Shown piece by piece: positions 9,277 through 21,281 of a stretch of 64,000 nucleotides of DNA. This DNA comes from Mycoplasma anserisalpingitidis. GTDB lineage: Bacteria; Bacillota_I; Bacilli_A; Mycoplasmatales; Metamycoplasmataceae. The DNA lies in contig NZ_CP041663.1 of assembly GCF_007858495.1 (NCBI RefSeq), positions 310,001 through 374,000 of the forward strand. Direction: 5' to 3'. Positions within the stretch are counted from its first letter, which is position 1. Each line of letters begins with the position of its first letter. Under the pieces are notes generated by a model that worked only from the letters and a program-made list of their open reading frames with translations, was not told the origin of the DNA and ran no database searches. Both the position numbers and the translations under genes were made by a program.

Positions 9277-12200
9277 TTAATGTTTTTTAATGAAATCATA
9301 TATTAAACCAAGGTTAGTTGGGTGCATCATACTATAAGTTATTGATAAATTATTTACTCTTCTTGAGATAGGGTCGCTTATTGTTGTATAGTTATTCTTG
9401 TAAATTTTTTCAAATAAGTTATAGTAATCATTTTTAAAGTTTACAAATTCTATATCGCTAATTTGATTATTTTGATATTTAGTTAATCTGTCAGAATAAA
9501 TATATCATAAGTACTCTATGTCAGATCACGCTTTAGAGAAAATACCAAACATACCATCGATATTAAAAATTGCATTTATGTTGTGCATTCTTTCTCTTTC
9601 AACATTTCATCAAGCGGTTCCACCTCATCAGTCACGACGTGAGAAGTTTAATATACCATCAGTAGTGTTGTAATTTGAAACACTTTCGACAGATTGTACG
9701 TCATAGTTAAATCTTTCTTTAGTAATTCCATAACGAGTCATAGCATCATTTGTTCAAATATTAATAACGGAGTCATTAGGATTTGATGGAGAAATTCTAT
9801 AGTATGTGAAAATATATCTTCTTAGCATTTGATACTCAGATGAATACAAATTCTGTGGTTGTTTGTATGTTGTTGATCCAAAACTATCTCAATTTTCAAG
9901 AAAAGTTTTAATACTTTTTAGCATCTCATTCAACATAAATGATTCAACAAAACCATATTCGTTGCTATTACGTTTATTAAATAAGTTTGTTATAAAATTT
10001 TGTGCATTAGTCATACCACCTGTTGCAAAATTTCTTGTTGCTTGTAAATATTTATCATATGTTGGTGAAACACCAAAGTAACCATCATTTCAGTTACGAT
10101 ATTTTTCAACTCATTCAATAGCTTTATTTTTGTATCATTCACTATCACGATATGATTGCGAAGATGCATCCAGAGCTACTTTACGTTTATTCATTTCACT
10201 AGTATTTAATTTATACAATTCAATGATTTTTTGCATTTCGTTAGCATAATTGGTCAATATTGTTTTATCGTTTCCTGTGTAAGTATAAGTTATTGTCTTT
10301 TTGAGTTCAATAGCTTGTTTATCAATTAAACCACTTGAAGAATTTAGATAAATATTATTTTTTATCTTTTCATCTAATTCTTTTTTAGTTAAAGTGAATG
10401 TGTGTTTTGCTCCATTTCTATTTCAGTTATCCGCATAAATTTTTTCAATTTTCGCGTTAAGTTCTGAATAATATGTATTTATTTTATTTAATAAGTCAAC
10501 ATATTCTTGATAAGAAGGTTTATTATCTTGAGTAATTCTATTAGTTAAGTTATTCAAAAGATTTTGAGGATTAAGAGTATTGTATTCTTTAACTAAAGCA
10601 TCTCTTTGAGCTATTGCTGTTGCATCTAAGACTATACCTCTGTCAGAAGCACGTGGTGAAGTTGTAACTTTAGAAAATTCAGTAATTTTTGCTAACGTTT
10701 GTTGTCAATCACCACTTATTTTACTTTGAATTTGTGTACCAATTGGTTCTATAATATTTCTAAATGTTCCTTCAGCAACACTTAAAGCTGTGGTAGCTTT
10801 ATCGAGTTGGTTTCTTTCCTTACCTTCAGCCATAAACGCATCTTCAAAAACTTTAGCTGGATTTGTAACTGCTTCATCATATTTCGCTTGCAATTCTGGG
10901 TAGCCATTCAATGCATTTCTAAATGCATCTGATTTTTGTTTTGCAGGTAAATATTTAGCATATGCTTGGTCAATTCCAGCAGATTTATTCTTAAGTGCAG
11001 GAATATAACCTGTTAAATAGGTTATATTATTTTGAACTTCTGCTTCTGAATTGTAATTCTTTCTTGTTTCAAGTCTATCAGTAGCTTCAGCAATTCAATA
11101 TTTATAAATTACATTACCATTAGGAACAGCTTTCATTCTTTCAATTTCTGTTTCAAGTTCTTTGAGAAGTTGGTTAAGTTGTTGTGATTTCGACAATAAA
11201 GCATTATATTTAGGAATTAAAGCGTCATAAAGTACTTTTGTATCGGTGTAGTATTGAGCAATTTGTTTGTAATCAATAACATTGATTTTTAAAGTACTTT
11301 CATTTACTTTAGTTTGTAAATTAGTATATGTAGGGTTTAATGAAGCACTTAAATCTTTAGATTCTTCAAGTAATCTAGATGCATTAGAATTTAATGTTCT
11401 AAGATTATTTCTAAATCCTTCAACACTTTCATTAAAGACAGTTTCTAAACTCTTTTTAGCTTCAATTAATTCTTGTGTATTTCAAGAGTTTGTATTAGCT
11501 TCAACTCTACTTATTTCATTTTCTAACTTAGTTTTTAAGGTATTGAATTGGTTACCTTCAGGAATTAAGCTTAGTAAATCTTTAGCTTTAGTTAATTGTT
11601 CATTTAATGTAACTACAGCAGCATCTCTGGTTGCTTTATTAACTTTTAATTTATCTAATTCTTCTTTAATGCTTTGTGCTTTTGAATAAATATCATTTGC
11701 ATCATTACTTGAAACATTTTTATAACCACTTATCGCAGCTTCAAAATCTGATTTAAGTGAGTTACCATTACCATACTCAGCAGGTTTATTTGTATCTAAA
11801 TTTTTAGTAATTCAAGTTTCAGATTCACTTATAGCAGCGCTGTGAATTTCAAGTGCTTTAGTGATTTTATCTTGTTTAGCTTTATTTAATGCACTTTCAA
11901 GTTCAGTATATCTTGAATCTAATTGAGCCTTTGTTTGTGAGTCAATATTTAATTTAGCTTTGTCAATAGCTTGAACTAAAGCAACTTTTACAGTTGAATA
12001 TTGACTAGCACCTACACCATCAGTTGTATTGTTTGAATATTCTGTGGCAGTATTAATCAATTCTTGCAATTTAGCTTTTGATAACTCTTTATCACGATTT
12101 TCTTTATCTGCTTTAGCATTTTGAAGTGCACTTACTAATTTAGCTGATTCTTCAATGAGTTGAGATTCAGTTAGTGCATCTTTGTTTTTATTGCTTTCAT

Positions 12201-15200
12201 CTAAAATTGTTTGATATTTATTTTTAATATCGGTGTAACTTGCATTATTAGTTAAATCACTATTAATATAGTTTTTAAGTTCTTTGATTTTGTTTTCTAA
12301 ATCAGTATATGCACTATTATATGAAGCAAATTTAGTTTGTGCAGTTTTAAGTGCATTTTCTAAAGTGGTTTGAGTTTTACGCAATTGTTCAGCAGTGTAA
12401 TTATTTTTAGATGCAGCAAACTCAGCTATTTTTATGTATTGTGATAAATTATTATCTATTTCACTTAATCCTTGTCTTCTTAAGACGGTACTATTTGTTG
12501 AATCTCTTAAATTAGAATTTTGTCAATTCTTAACATTTTCTATTAATGTATTAAGTTTTGAGAGTTCTTCTTGTCTTTCATGTTCAGCTTGATCAATAGC
12601 TTCTTTACGTGCTAGGATATCTTTAATTTTTGCTTTTACTTCTTCAGTTTTTTGATCAAGTTGATCCTTATTAGCGGTTGTTAAATATTGTTCTTGATCT
12701 TTTAAGAAAGTAGCTAATTCATTTTTTAGTTCAAGATATTGGTCTTTATTTAATGTTGTATCCGCAACAAAGTTACCTTTAGCAATATTATCTGATAATA
12801 AAGTTTTTGAAGCATCACGAGCTGCTTTATCAGCTTTAAATTGTTCAATCGCACCAATTAATGCATTAGTAGTTTGTTCAACTGTTACTGAATCTGAAGA
12901 TATTGGATTAGTTACTCAGCTATCATACTTAGCCTTTGCAGCATCTTTAGCAGATTGTAGTGCACTTATTACACTAGATAAACCAGAATCTGCATTAGCT
13001 TTATCTTTAAGTAATTTGTCAGCTACAGCCAATTGTTTTTCTAAATTAGCTAAACTGTCATATTTTGGTTTATTTGTTTTAGCTCTAGCTAAAAGATTAT
13101 CAAGTTCAGTAGTTTTAGCATTTAATGTAGGGTTATCAGTGGATTTAGTTAATAATACATTAGCTTGATTTACAGCAGTATTTAATTCATTTTTTAATTG
13201 ATTATACACTACAGAAGAATCTAATGAATTTACAAACTGATTAACTTCTTGAATTTTAGTTGTAAGAGCATTTTTGGCATTGTCGCGTTCATCTTTTTCA
13301 GCTTTAGCTCTTTCGATTTCACTTGTGATTTCGCTTATTGCATTATTTAATGCTCGTTCATTAAGTTTAGCTTTTTCGCCATTATATTTATCAACAACTG
13401 CTTGATACTTAGTCTTAATGGCTGAGTAAATTGCATCATTTAAGTCAACGTTAAGATAATTTTGCAATTCGGAAATTTTTGTTTCAAGTCCACTAAGTGC
13501 AGTTGAATATGACTCAAATCTGTTTTTAGCAGTTGTAAAATTATCATTCAATGTTTGTAGAGCCTCTTTAAGATTTTCTAGTGTTGAATCTGGGTTATCT
13601 TTTACTTTTCTAGCTTCACCAGTAACTTGGGTTACATATTGTTTAATGTCGTTAGCACCTGAATTTTTGATATTCTTAGTTGATCATCCTAACATTTCAG
13701 ACATTAGTTTCAATATTTGATCTTTAATTACTTTTTTCTCAGCATTTTCTTGGTCACGTTTAACTTTATTAACTTTTGCTTCAGCTAATTTGTCACTAAT
13801 TTCTGCAGTTAAGTCTTTTAACCCTTGAGTATCTCCATTGGCAATAGTATCAGTTTTTTTATTTATTACCGCTTGTAAATCATTTTTAATATCAGAATAT
13901 GTAGGATCAACAAGTTCAACATTAATATAATTTTGAGCGTCACTAGCAACTTTTTCTAACGCTTCTTTAGCGACATTAAATTCTTTAACATCAGCAATGA
14001 ATTGATTAATTTTTTCATTAAGTTCAGTAGTTTTTTGTTGAATATTAGGAATTAATGAACTGCTTAAATTATTTTTGGTTTGTTCTATAAATTCTTTTGC
14101 AGTTTGAATAGCTTCTTGTAATTTTCCTGAAATAGCTGAACTAACTGAAGAATATTCCGGTTTAGCTAGAGTATTTTCAGCTTCTTTGATTTTGTTTGAA
14201 AGAGAAATTAATGAATCTAAAGCATCTTTTTTATTCTTAGCTTCAGTAAGAGCATCATCTAATTTTTTAGTTTGTTTTTCAAAATCCTGTTTTGAGCCTT
14301 CTGAATTTTGCACACCAACCGATTCAGTGATTAAAGAATTTAATGAAGAAGAAATTACTGCGCTTAATTCATTTGATGGCAATGAATCAACATATAATTT
14401 AACTTCACTGATTTTGTTTTTAAGATCATTAATTGCACTGTCACGTTCACGTTTTTCATTTCTTAATTGTTCAAGTGCTTGATTTAATTTTATAGTGTCT
14501 TCTTTTAATTTGGTTTCATTTTTTGAATCTTTAGAATTAGTGTATTCATCAACAATTGTTTGATATTTTGTTTTTAATTCATTACCAATAGCTTCGTTAT
14601 CAATATATTTTTTTAATTCAGCAATTGCACTTTCATGCAATTGGTAAGCATTTTGATGAGAGGTTAAGCTATTTTTAGCATCATTGAAAGCAAGATTAAG
14701 TTTTAAATACTCATCTTGAAGTTTTTTAAGGTCTAATGATTGATCATTTTTAGCGCTTTGAGCTGCTGTTAATGCAGTTTCTAAGGCATTGTTAATGTCT
14801 TGATATCCTTGTTTTTTAAGTTCTCCATTAGCACCATTTTTTAAATTAGTTGACTGTCATTGTTTGATTTCTCTTGTCAATAATTCAATTTGTTCTCTAG
14901 TTTGTTCTTCATTTTGATTTTGTTGATCAATCATGGTTTTTTGATTTTGAAGTTTAGTAAATTCTCCATTTAGTTCTGAAACTGATTGATCAAGTTCTTC
15001 TTTAGTTTGACTTTGTAAATAAGGAGTATATTTAGATATTAATTCTTCTGCTTTAGTTGCTAATTCACTATATTCAGGATTTGTTGATAGGGTATTATCT
15101 TTGTATTCTTTAACTTTGTTAATTAAATTAGATAATTGAGTTTTTGAATTTTCGCGATCTGATTTATTAGAATTAAATTTGTTTAATGCATTATCTAAAA

Positions 15201-18200
15201 TATTTTCTTCAACAGCAACATCACTAACAATATTAGAGTCAATATTATTTAGTCAATTATCAAATTTCGCTTTTGAAGCATCATATTGACTTTGTAAAGC
15301 ACTAACTACAGAGTTTAAACCTGGATCAGAATTTTTGTTTTCATCTAAAATAGTTTTAACTTTATCAAGCTTGTCAGTTAATCTATTTAACTCATTTGCA
15401 ACCTTAAGATTTTGAACTACTTTAGCAATTTCATCATTAATTTCTTTAGCTGTTGCTTTTAATTCTTCATCAGTAGTTGATGATGATAATTGAGTTTGTG
15501 CCTTATTTTTAAGTTCATTTATTTTTTCAACTAATTTGTTATTTACTACATTAGAAGTTAGATCTTTAGTTACATTATTAGCACTATCGATGCTTTTTTG
15601 CAGTTCGCTTCTAGCACTATCGCGTGAAGTTTTATCACTTTTGGCATCACTAAGAGCTTTATTTAAATCATCAAACAATGTTTTAAGTTCGCTTGTTTTT
15701 TTAGAATCTAAAGAAGTTGTGGCATTAGTTACAATAGTATCATATTTAGTTTTCAAGTTTGAATAGATATTTTCACTTAAATTATTGTTAATATAGTTTT
15801 GCAATTCTGTGATTTTGTCACTAACTTTTTGATAGTTAGTTGAGTATTCTTTTTCAGAACTAATAATTTCATTAAATTTTGTATTCAAGTCTCTATTTGC
15901 TTGTTTCAACTGATCTAAGGTAGAATTTGTATCATCTTTAATTTGATTTGCAACACTCTGAGCAGTATTGAACTGGCTTAAAATGTCACTTGCTCCAGGT
16001 TTATCTAATTTATTAACTTTTCAATCATTCATTTTTTGAATGGTCTTAGTAATTTCGTCGATTGCAGCTTGTTTATCAGTAGCGTTTTGATCAATATTAT
16101 TTTTGGCTAATATAGTTTCTTGAATTTTCTTTTCAAGCTCAGCTAAGGCATTATCCAAAACGCCTTTATTACCACTAGTTAAAACATCTGTAGAAGTAGT
16201 TATTGATTCATTAAGAGAATTCTTGATTTCAGTATATTCAGGTTTAGTTAATGTTTCCAATAGCGTGTTAGCTTCATTAATTTTATTTTGAAGCTCAGCT
16301 TTTGCTTCTTCTCTTGCTGCTTTATCGGAATTAAATTTATTTAGTGCATTATTTAATTTGTTAATTTCTGTATTAACTTGAATTTGAGTTGTTGAATCAA
16401 TATTTTCTTTTCAGCCATTTAAATTAGTTACAGCATTTTCCTTTGCTGTTTTTAGTTCATCTATAACGCTCTTAAGTCCAGCATCAGCAGATTGGTTTTC
16501 ATCAATTACTTGTTGAATTTCTTTAATTTTGTTCTCCAAATTAATTAATGAATCAACAATATATTTATTAGTTTTAAGTTTGGTTAATTCATTATTAATT
16601 TGTTCTCTTAAACTATCTAATTCTTGATCACTTGTAGCTCTAGAAATTGCTTCATTAGCCTTAGTAATCAATTCTTCTAGATGGCTGACAAAATCAGAAT
16701 TTAATGGATTAGTTTTGTCAATTGTAGCAATAAACTCATTAGCATCATTCACCGCTTTTTCTAAATTATTTTTAGCTAAATCACGAGAAGCTTTTTCTTC
16801 TTTAAGATTTTCGATATCATTTATTACATCGGTAATAGTTTGCTTAATTTGTTCAAGATTTTTATTATCTTTTTCTCCGTTGTAAGAGTCTAATTTTGCT
16901 TGATATTTATCTTTAATATCTTTGTATAAAGGGTCATTTAATTCTTTTGTTATTAAATCATTTAATTCCTCAAGTTTAGTTTGTAAATTAGAAAATGCAG
17001 TTTTATGATCATTTAATTTATTTTGTACTTCTTGAAATTTTGTATTCAATTCTGAATATGATTCTTTAAGTGTTTGTGAAGTACTGTTTGGATTACTTAA
17101 GTCTTCTTTTCCTTTAGAAATTAATCCAGTAGTTTCACTATCAATATCACTATATCCATTTTTAATTAATAAATTATTAGAATCCTTAAGATTATCTTTT
17201 TGTCATTTTTCAATATCTGCAACTAAATTCTCCAATTCATTTTTAGCTTGATTTTTACTTTGAATTTCTTGATCAACTTTTATTTTATTTGAGTAAGCAT
17301 CAGCTAAAACTTCATTTAAGTCATTAATTGCTTGCTCTATTTTGCTTTTATTACCATTAACTGACACATCTGCAGCATTTTTGATTGCTTCATTAAGAGT
17401 GTTTTTAATATCATTATAAATTTCTTCACGTAAATCATTATTTACAAAATTCTCAGCAGTATTGATTAAATCTGTGAGTTGTTTCTTAAATTGATCTCTT
17501 TGTGATTTTTCATTTTCAAAAGTATTTATTGCTTCTGATAATTTTTCACACTCTTGTTTAGCTTTTTCTGCTTGTGATATATCTTGTGCAGACTTAAGCT
17601 CGTTATATTTATTTAATGCTTCATCTCTTGCACTGATTAATTTGTCAAGAATTTCTTTTTCACCTTTATCGTTATTTTTATTTTGATCAATTAAATTTGT
17701 GGCTTGATTTATTTTTTGATCAAGTTCATCAAGAGTTTCAGCAATTAATTTATCATTTTTAGCTTTTTCAACTGCATTGATAATTTCTTTTCTTTTATCT
17801 TTTAATTCTTGATTTGAAAAATCATCAATAGAATCTTTTGTTTTATTAATTAAATCTTGAAGTTCATTTTTTATATCTTGGTATTTATTTTCATCAAAAT
17901 TATTATCAACAAATTCTTGAGCTTTATCAAGTTCTTGCTCTAAATCTTTGACTAATTGTTCACGCTCTTTTTCTTGATTTTTCGAATCATTAAATGATTT
18001 ATTCAATTCATCTAATTTATCTTTCAATGAATTTAAATCATCTGAATCGTTAGGGGTGTTGTTCTTAATCGCTTCTTCCAATTTATTCTTAATTTCTTCT
18101 TCACCCTTAGTGTTAAGATTTGAATTTATAAAATCATTAACATCTTTTATTAAATTATCAATTTCATCCTTGGCTTGATCAATTTTAATGGCATCCATTT

Positions 18201-19512
18201 TTTCTTTATCAGCTTTAGCTTTATCAAGTGCTTCTTGAAGGCTTTGAATTTCACCTTTGATTTGTTCTATAGTTAAAGAATCCTTGTCTGTACCAGCAAC
18301 GATTTCTGCTTGATTAATTACTTTGTTTAATTGATCTTTAATTTCATGGTAATCTCAATCACTTAATTCATTTTTAGAATAATCTTTTGAAGTATTGATT
18401 AAATTTTTTAATTCTTGAATAACTTTGTATTTTTCTAAATCTTCACTGTCCTTAAGATTTGTTAAATCATCAATCATTTGATTTGACTTATCAATATAAT
18501 TTTTGGTTGCTTCTTCAATTTTTTGAGTGTTTTGAGATTCAGGATTATTGAAACTAGATTCATTTTTAGCATCTTCATATAGTTTATCTCATGCTTGTTT
18601 TAATACTTCATCAAGTGGTTCGATAGTATTATTATCGATTAAATCATTAAGTTTTTTATTTAAATCTATATTTGTTTTTTCTAAGGTTTCTAAAGCAACA
18701 TTTTTGTAAATGTCATCAATTATATTTTCAACTTTTTTAATATCTTCTAAAGTGACTTCATCTCTGCTAGGTAATGATTCAATGTTTTTGTCAATTTCAT
18801 CTCATTTATCTTTGTATTTATTTAATAAGTCTTCATATTCTGGTTTAACTGGATTGCCAAAACTAGCTAAAAATTCATCTTTAGCTTTTTTTGCTTCTTC
18901 AAGGTCAATTAATGATTTATCATATTTAATCTTGTCTAATTCTTTAAGTGCATCTTCTAATTCTTTTTTAATTTCCTGAATTTGTTCCTTACTTAAAAGT
19001 TCACTTTTAGAGTGCTTATTTTTTGAATTTTCAAGTTTTTCATTAAGCTTGTCTAACTTCTCTTTTAGAGAATCATATTTAGGATCATCACCTAATGAAT
19101 TTTTATATTCATCAAGAACATTTTTTGTCTCATCATATTTTCCTAAAAGATTTTTGTCAAACTCTTTTTTCTTGTTAATTAAATCTTGAATAGTTTGATT
19201 GGCTTCATCTTTTAATGAATTTAAGTCGCCTTCAGTGATATTAGGATCTTGAAGTGCTTGATCTATTTTATCTTTTAAGTTTTCAAGAATTTTAATTTCT
19301 TCTTTATTGTCTTCAGGATCTAAAGAGTTAATTAAATCATCAATATCATTTTTAGCATTTGTTAGATCATCCTTAAGCTGATCTTTAGGATCTTTTTCAG
19401 AATCACTAGAACCTGTATGAAGTGTAGTGACGGTAGCTGCCCCCCCCACTGCTAATAACCCAGCAGTAGTTAAACCAGCAATAATCAAATTCTTTTTCTT
19501 TTTTTCTGACAT
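9277..19512 (-). CDS. Giant (3411 aa) anchored coiled-coil repeat surface protein
   Basis: One frame of 3411 codons stays open when UGA is Trp. ATG 19512 follows AAGGAG. The N-terminus (KKKKNLIIAGLTTAGLLAVG) is a signal anchor without lipobox. Residues from about 45 to 3000 are almost wholly helical, charged and rich in K, N, E and D. They contain repeated blocks such as LQNYINNNL..YSxLKTKYD, recurring about every 390 residues, which resemble FIVAR/Ebh-type helical bundles. The last 350 or so residues differ: they are rich in W and Y (DWWGGTAWWNVERERM) and look globular. The natural roles to consider are adhesion or host-molecule binding. A G8 run in codons near residue 22 could switch the gene off. 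No known protein name is claimed. Confidence 0.85.
12190..17050 (-). repeat. About 390-aa internal repeats of the giant protein
   Basis: A recurrent block encoding an ELxNYIxxxL..YxxIKxKYQ pattern followed by an EKxxRD segment. The KYQ/KYD part is found near 12211, 13401, 14559, 15738 and 16899, i.e. every 1160-1190 bases. The copies are diverged at the DNA level, so this is an old duplication and not a fresh tandem array. Flanking sequence has related but irregular half-units. Confidence 0.7.
19440..19447. repeat. G8 homopolymer in the giant surface-protein gene
   Basis: Eight consecutive C on the plus strand, read as GTG GGG GGG GCA (Val-Gly-Gly-Ala) in the signal-anchor region about 22 codons after the start. 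In so AT-rich a sequence this run stands out. Gain or loss of one base would shift the frame and end translation early. The present length leaves the gene open. Confidence 0.85.
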
Positions 19513-19857
19513 AAATTCTCCTTAAAATTTAAGTGATTTAATATAGAATATTAAATAAATAATTTTTATTATTAATAAATTTTAAATAATTACATGAATA
19601 AGTTGAAAAAATAATTGTTTTTTATTCTGCTTATTTATAGTAAAAAACGACAATTTTTAGCTTATAAAAAACTTTTTAATTTTTTTATTTATTCTTTTTT
19701 TTTTTTTTTTAGCAAGGGTTTTATATAAAAAAATTAGTTATTTTTAATGATTTTTTACAATAAAAATTGACAAAATTTCTATAAACTATGATACAAAATT
19801 TAATATTTTTTGATTTTATATGTTTCTCTTTTAGTATTAATTTTTTTGTTTAAAAAA
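19513..19857. other. AT-rich intergenic region upstream of the giant gene
   Basis: No credible ORF. It holds the AAGGAG site of the giant gene, the element ctgcttatttatag (19627-19640; TATAAA on the minus strand, a possible -10 box giving a leader of about 110 bases), and a T16 run at 19695-19710. The order of elements resembles the modules at 8820 and 9066. Confidence 0.6.
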
Positions 19858-19881
19858 GCACAAACATTAATACATTTGCAC
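19852..19881 (-). terminator. Terminator of the toxin-antitoxin operon
   Basis: Stem of gcacaaa (19858-19864) with tttgcac (19875-19881). Two pairs are G-U in the minus-strand RNA but A-C mismatches in the plus-strand RNA, so it is a minus-strand terminator. Six T follow it in that direction. Confidence 0.75.
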
Positions 19882-19926
19882 TTGAAGTTATCTAAAAATT
19901 TTAAGTAAATATTATTTATAAATTCA

Positions 19927-20340
19927 TTAATTAATTAAACTATTTAATTCCTTTAGTTCATTCTCATTTATGAGTATTTTACAATATCCATCTTTATTTA
20001 ATTCTAAATGTACAGAATTGAATAATTCATCACATACATCTGGACGACTTGATGTCTTTAATCCATCATTATAATGTACTGTAGTTGTTTTAAAAACCTT
20101 ATCACAATCTATTCTTGTTACTTGTGTAAATGGGTTTCTGTGTATATCTGGGTACTCATCATGATAGTGAAGCATTGGATTATTAATAAGCATATAAGGT
20201 TTTAACGTTTGACATTTAATATATTCATAAACTGTTCCAGAGTGGTTATAGCATATATACATATGAGAATAAACAGCCATTTTATCTGATATGGATGGGA
20301 AAGGCACTTTCATTCGCACAACATCTTTTTGTTTAATCAA
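19927..20340 (-). CDS. Putative toxin of a Panacea-type toxin-antitoxin pair
   Basis: A 137-aa protein. I take the start as TTG 20340, because GGGAG lies eight bases upstream and no such site precedes the internal ATG at 20313. The early VPFPSISDKMAVYSHMYIC segment recalls the opening strands of MazF/PemK-like RNases (xVPFPxxS), and IKCQTLKP and NPFTQVTRIDCDKVF are conserved-looking blocks. It overlaps the 3' end of the Panacea-domain gene by eight bases, the layout expected of an antitoxin-first pair. A MazF-like RNase fold is my suggestion; I see no experimentally defined catalytic motif. It ends 45 bases before a good terminator. Confidence 0.65.
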   Translation of the reverse strand: MIKQKDVVRMKVPFPSISDKMAVYSHMYICYNHSGTVYEYIKCQTLKPYMLINNPMLHYHDEYPDIHRNPFTQVTRIDCDKVFKTTTVHYNDGLKTSSRPDVCDELFNSVHLELNKDGYCKILINENELKELNSLIN

Positions 20341-20989
20341 TTAATAGTCTCCCTTCTTCATCAATATTAACAAATACAGGGTTGTGAAGTTCTTCGTTTT
20401 GAGCTAGAGAAAGTAATATATCGAAATGTTTTTCTGTAAGTAATTTTGAATCAGATTTTGAAAATACAAAATTCTTTTTATCTAAAGTTATTATTTTTGA
20501 GTTTTCTATCATATCAGTTGAGTATATTGAATCTAATGTAATAAAAAGTTTTACATCGGCATTATTAAAATCAGCTTCATACAAGTCTACTTGAAACTCA
20601 CCAGACATAATTCGTTGCTGTTTTGATTTTCAAATATTCATCTCATGAGTAAGATCTGATAATTCTTCCTCAGTTAAGCTACTAACTATAAAAGAACATT
20701 TTTTTGCTCTTTTTTCATTAATATTTTCTACATTTTTATCATACGCTGCTTGAGCAGCTTCATTAAAACTAACCCTCTCCTTTGTATAATCTCCTCAAAC
20801 GTTACTAAATACAGGACCTTTTTTATAACCTCTTAGATGAGTAAAATCAGGGGTTTCTCCAGATATTTTTGCAAACGCTTCATAAAACAACAAAAATTTC
20901 TGTAACTTTAATGGCGTTTCATATGAAATGTTGTTATTTTTCTTTAATCACCCACTTAATGATAACTTTCTTTCATTTGAATAAATCAT
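20333..20989 (-). CDS. Panacea-domain (SocA/DUF4065-like) antitoxin
   Basis: A 218-aa protein with ATG 20989 behind GAGGAA. The N-terminal part TPLKLQKFLLFYEAFAKISG ... YKKGPVFSNVWGDY matches the Panacea pattern (xPLKLQKLLYYAxxWxL ... WxYGPVxPxVYxxY). The C-terminal half has TEEELSDL and KHFDILLSLAQNEELHNP. Panacea proteins are antitoxins that neutralise many unrelated toxins through direct binding, and the domain is paired with a short toxin gene in the same operon. Here the partner is the overlapping 137-aa gene. The pair is bounded by its own promoter and terminator, which suits a transferable unit. Confidence 0.8.
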
Positions 20990-21025
20990 ATTATTTCCTC
21001 TTTTACAGTCCTTATAACTAAAAAT

Positions 21026-21031
21026 ATTATA
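21026..21031 (-). promoter_or_regulatory. Probable -10 box of the toxin-antitoxin operon
   Basis: TATAAT on the minus strand, 37 bases upstream of the antitoxin ATG. The leader would contain the GAGGAA ribosome-binding site. I see no clear -35 box and no strong inverted repeat that would mark an operator. Confidence 0.5.
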
Positions 21032-21232
21032 CATTAAACCAATATGAATTTAAATGGATTAAATATTAAAAAAGCGAACTGTCATTGTGCTACTACATAT
21101 TAGTAAAATTGTTTTGAATTATTAATTATCATTAGTTTTTAATTGTGTGCAATTCATATGGTCAGATTTGAAATTTAAAACATAAGATGAAACTTATATT
21201 TTCTTTTGGGATGTTTGATTTTTGTTTTAAAT

Positions 21233-21262
21233 AAAAAAGCACAAACACAAATGCGTTTGCAC
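21233..21262 (-). terminator. Terminator of the 1136-aa lipoprotein gene
   Basis: Stem gcacaaac (21239-21246) / gtttgcac (21255-21262), pairing with two G-U pairs in the minus-strand RNA and followed there by six T. Very similar to the terminator at 19858. The rest of 20990-21232 holds only the antitoxin promoter. Confidence 0.8.
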
Positions 21263-21281
21263 CTTAAAGTGTAATTAATGA

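Noticed and set aside
11282-11689. Plus-strand ORFs inside the giant gene
   Set aside because: They mirror the biased K/N/L codons of the repeat protein, show low-complexity S/L/F-rich products and have no ribosome sites.
9277-19512. A cluster of broken genes or many separate small ORFs
   Set aside because: All stops between the pieces are UGA, read as Trp. The pieces share one frame, and no TAA or TAG breaks it.
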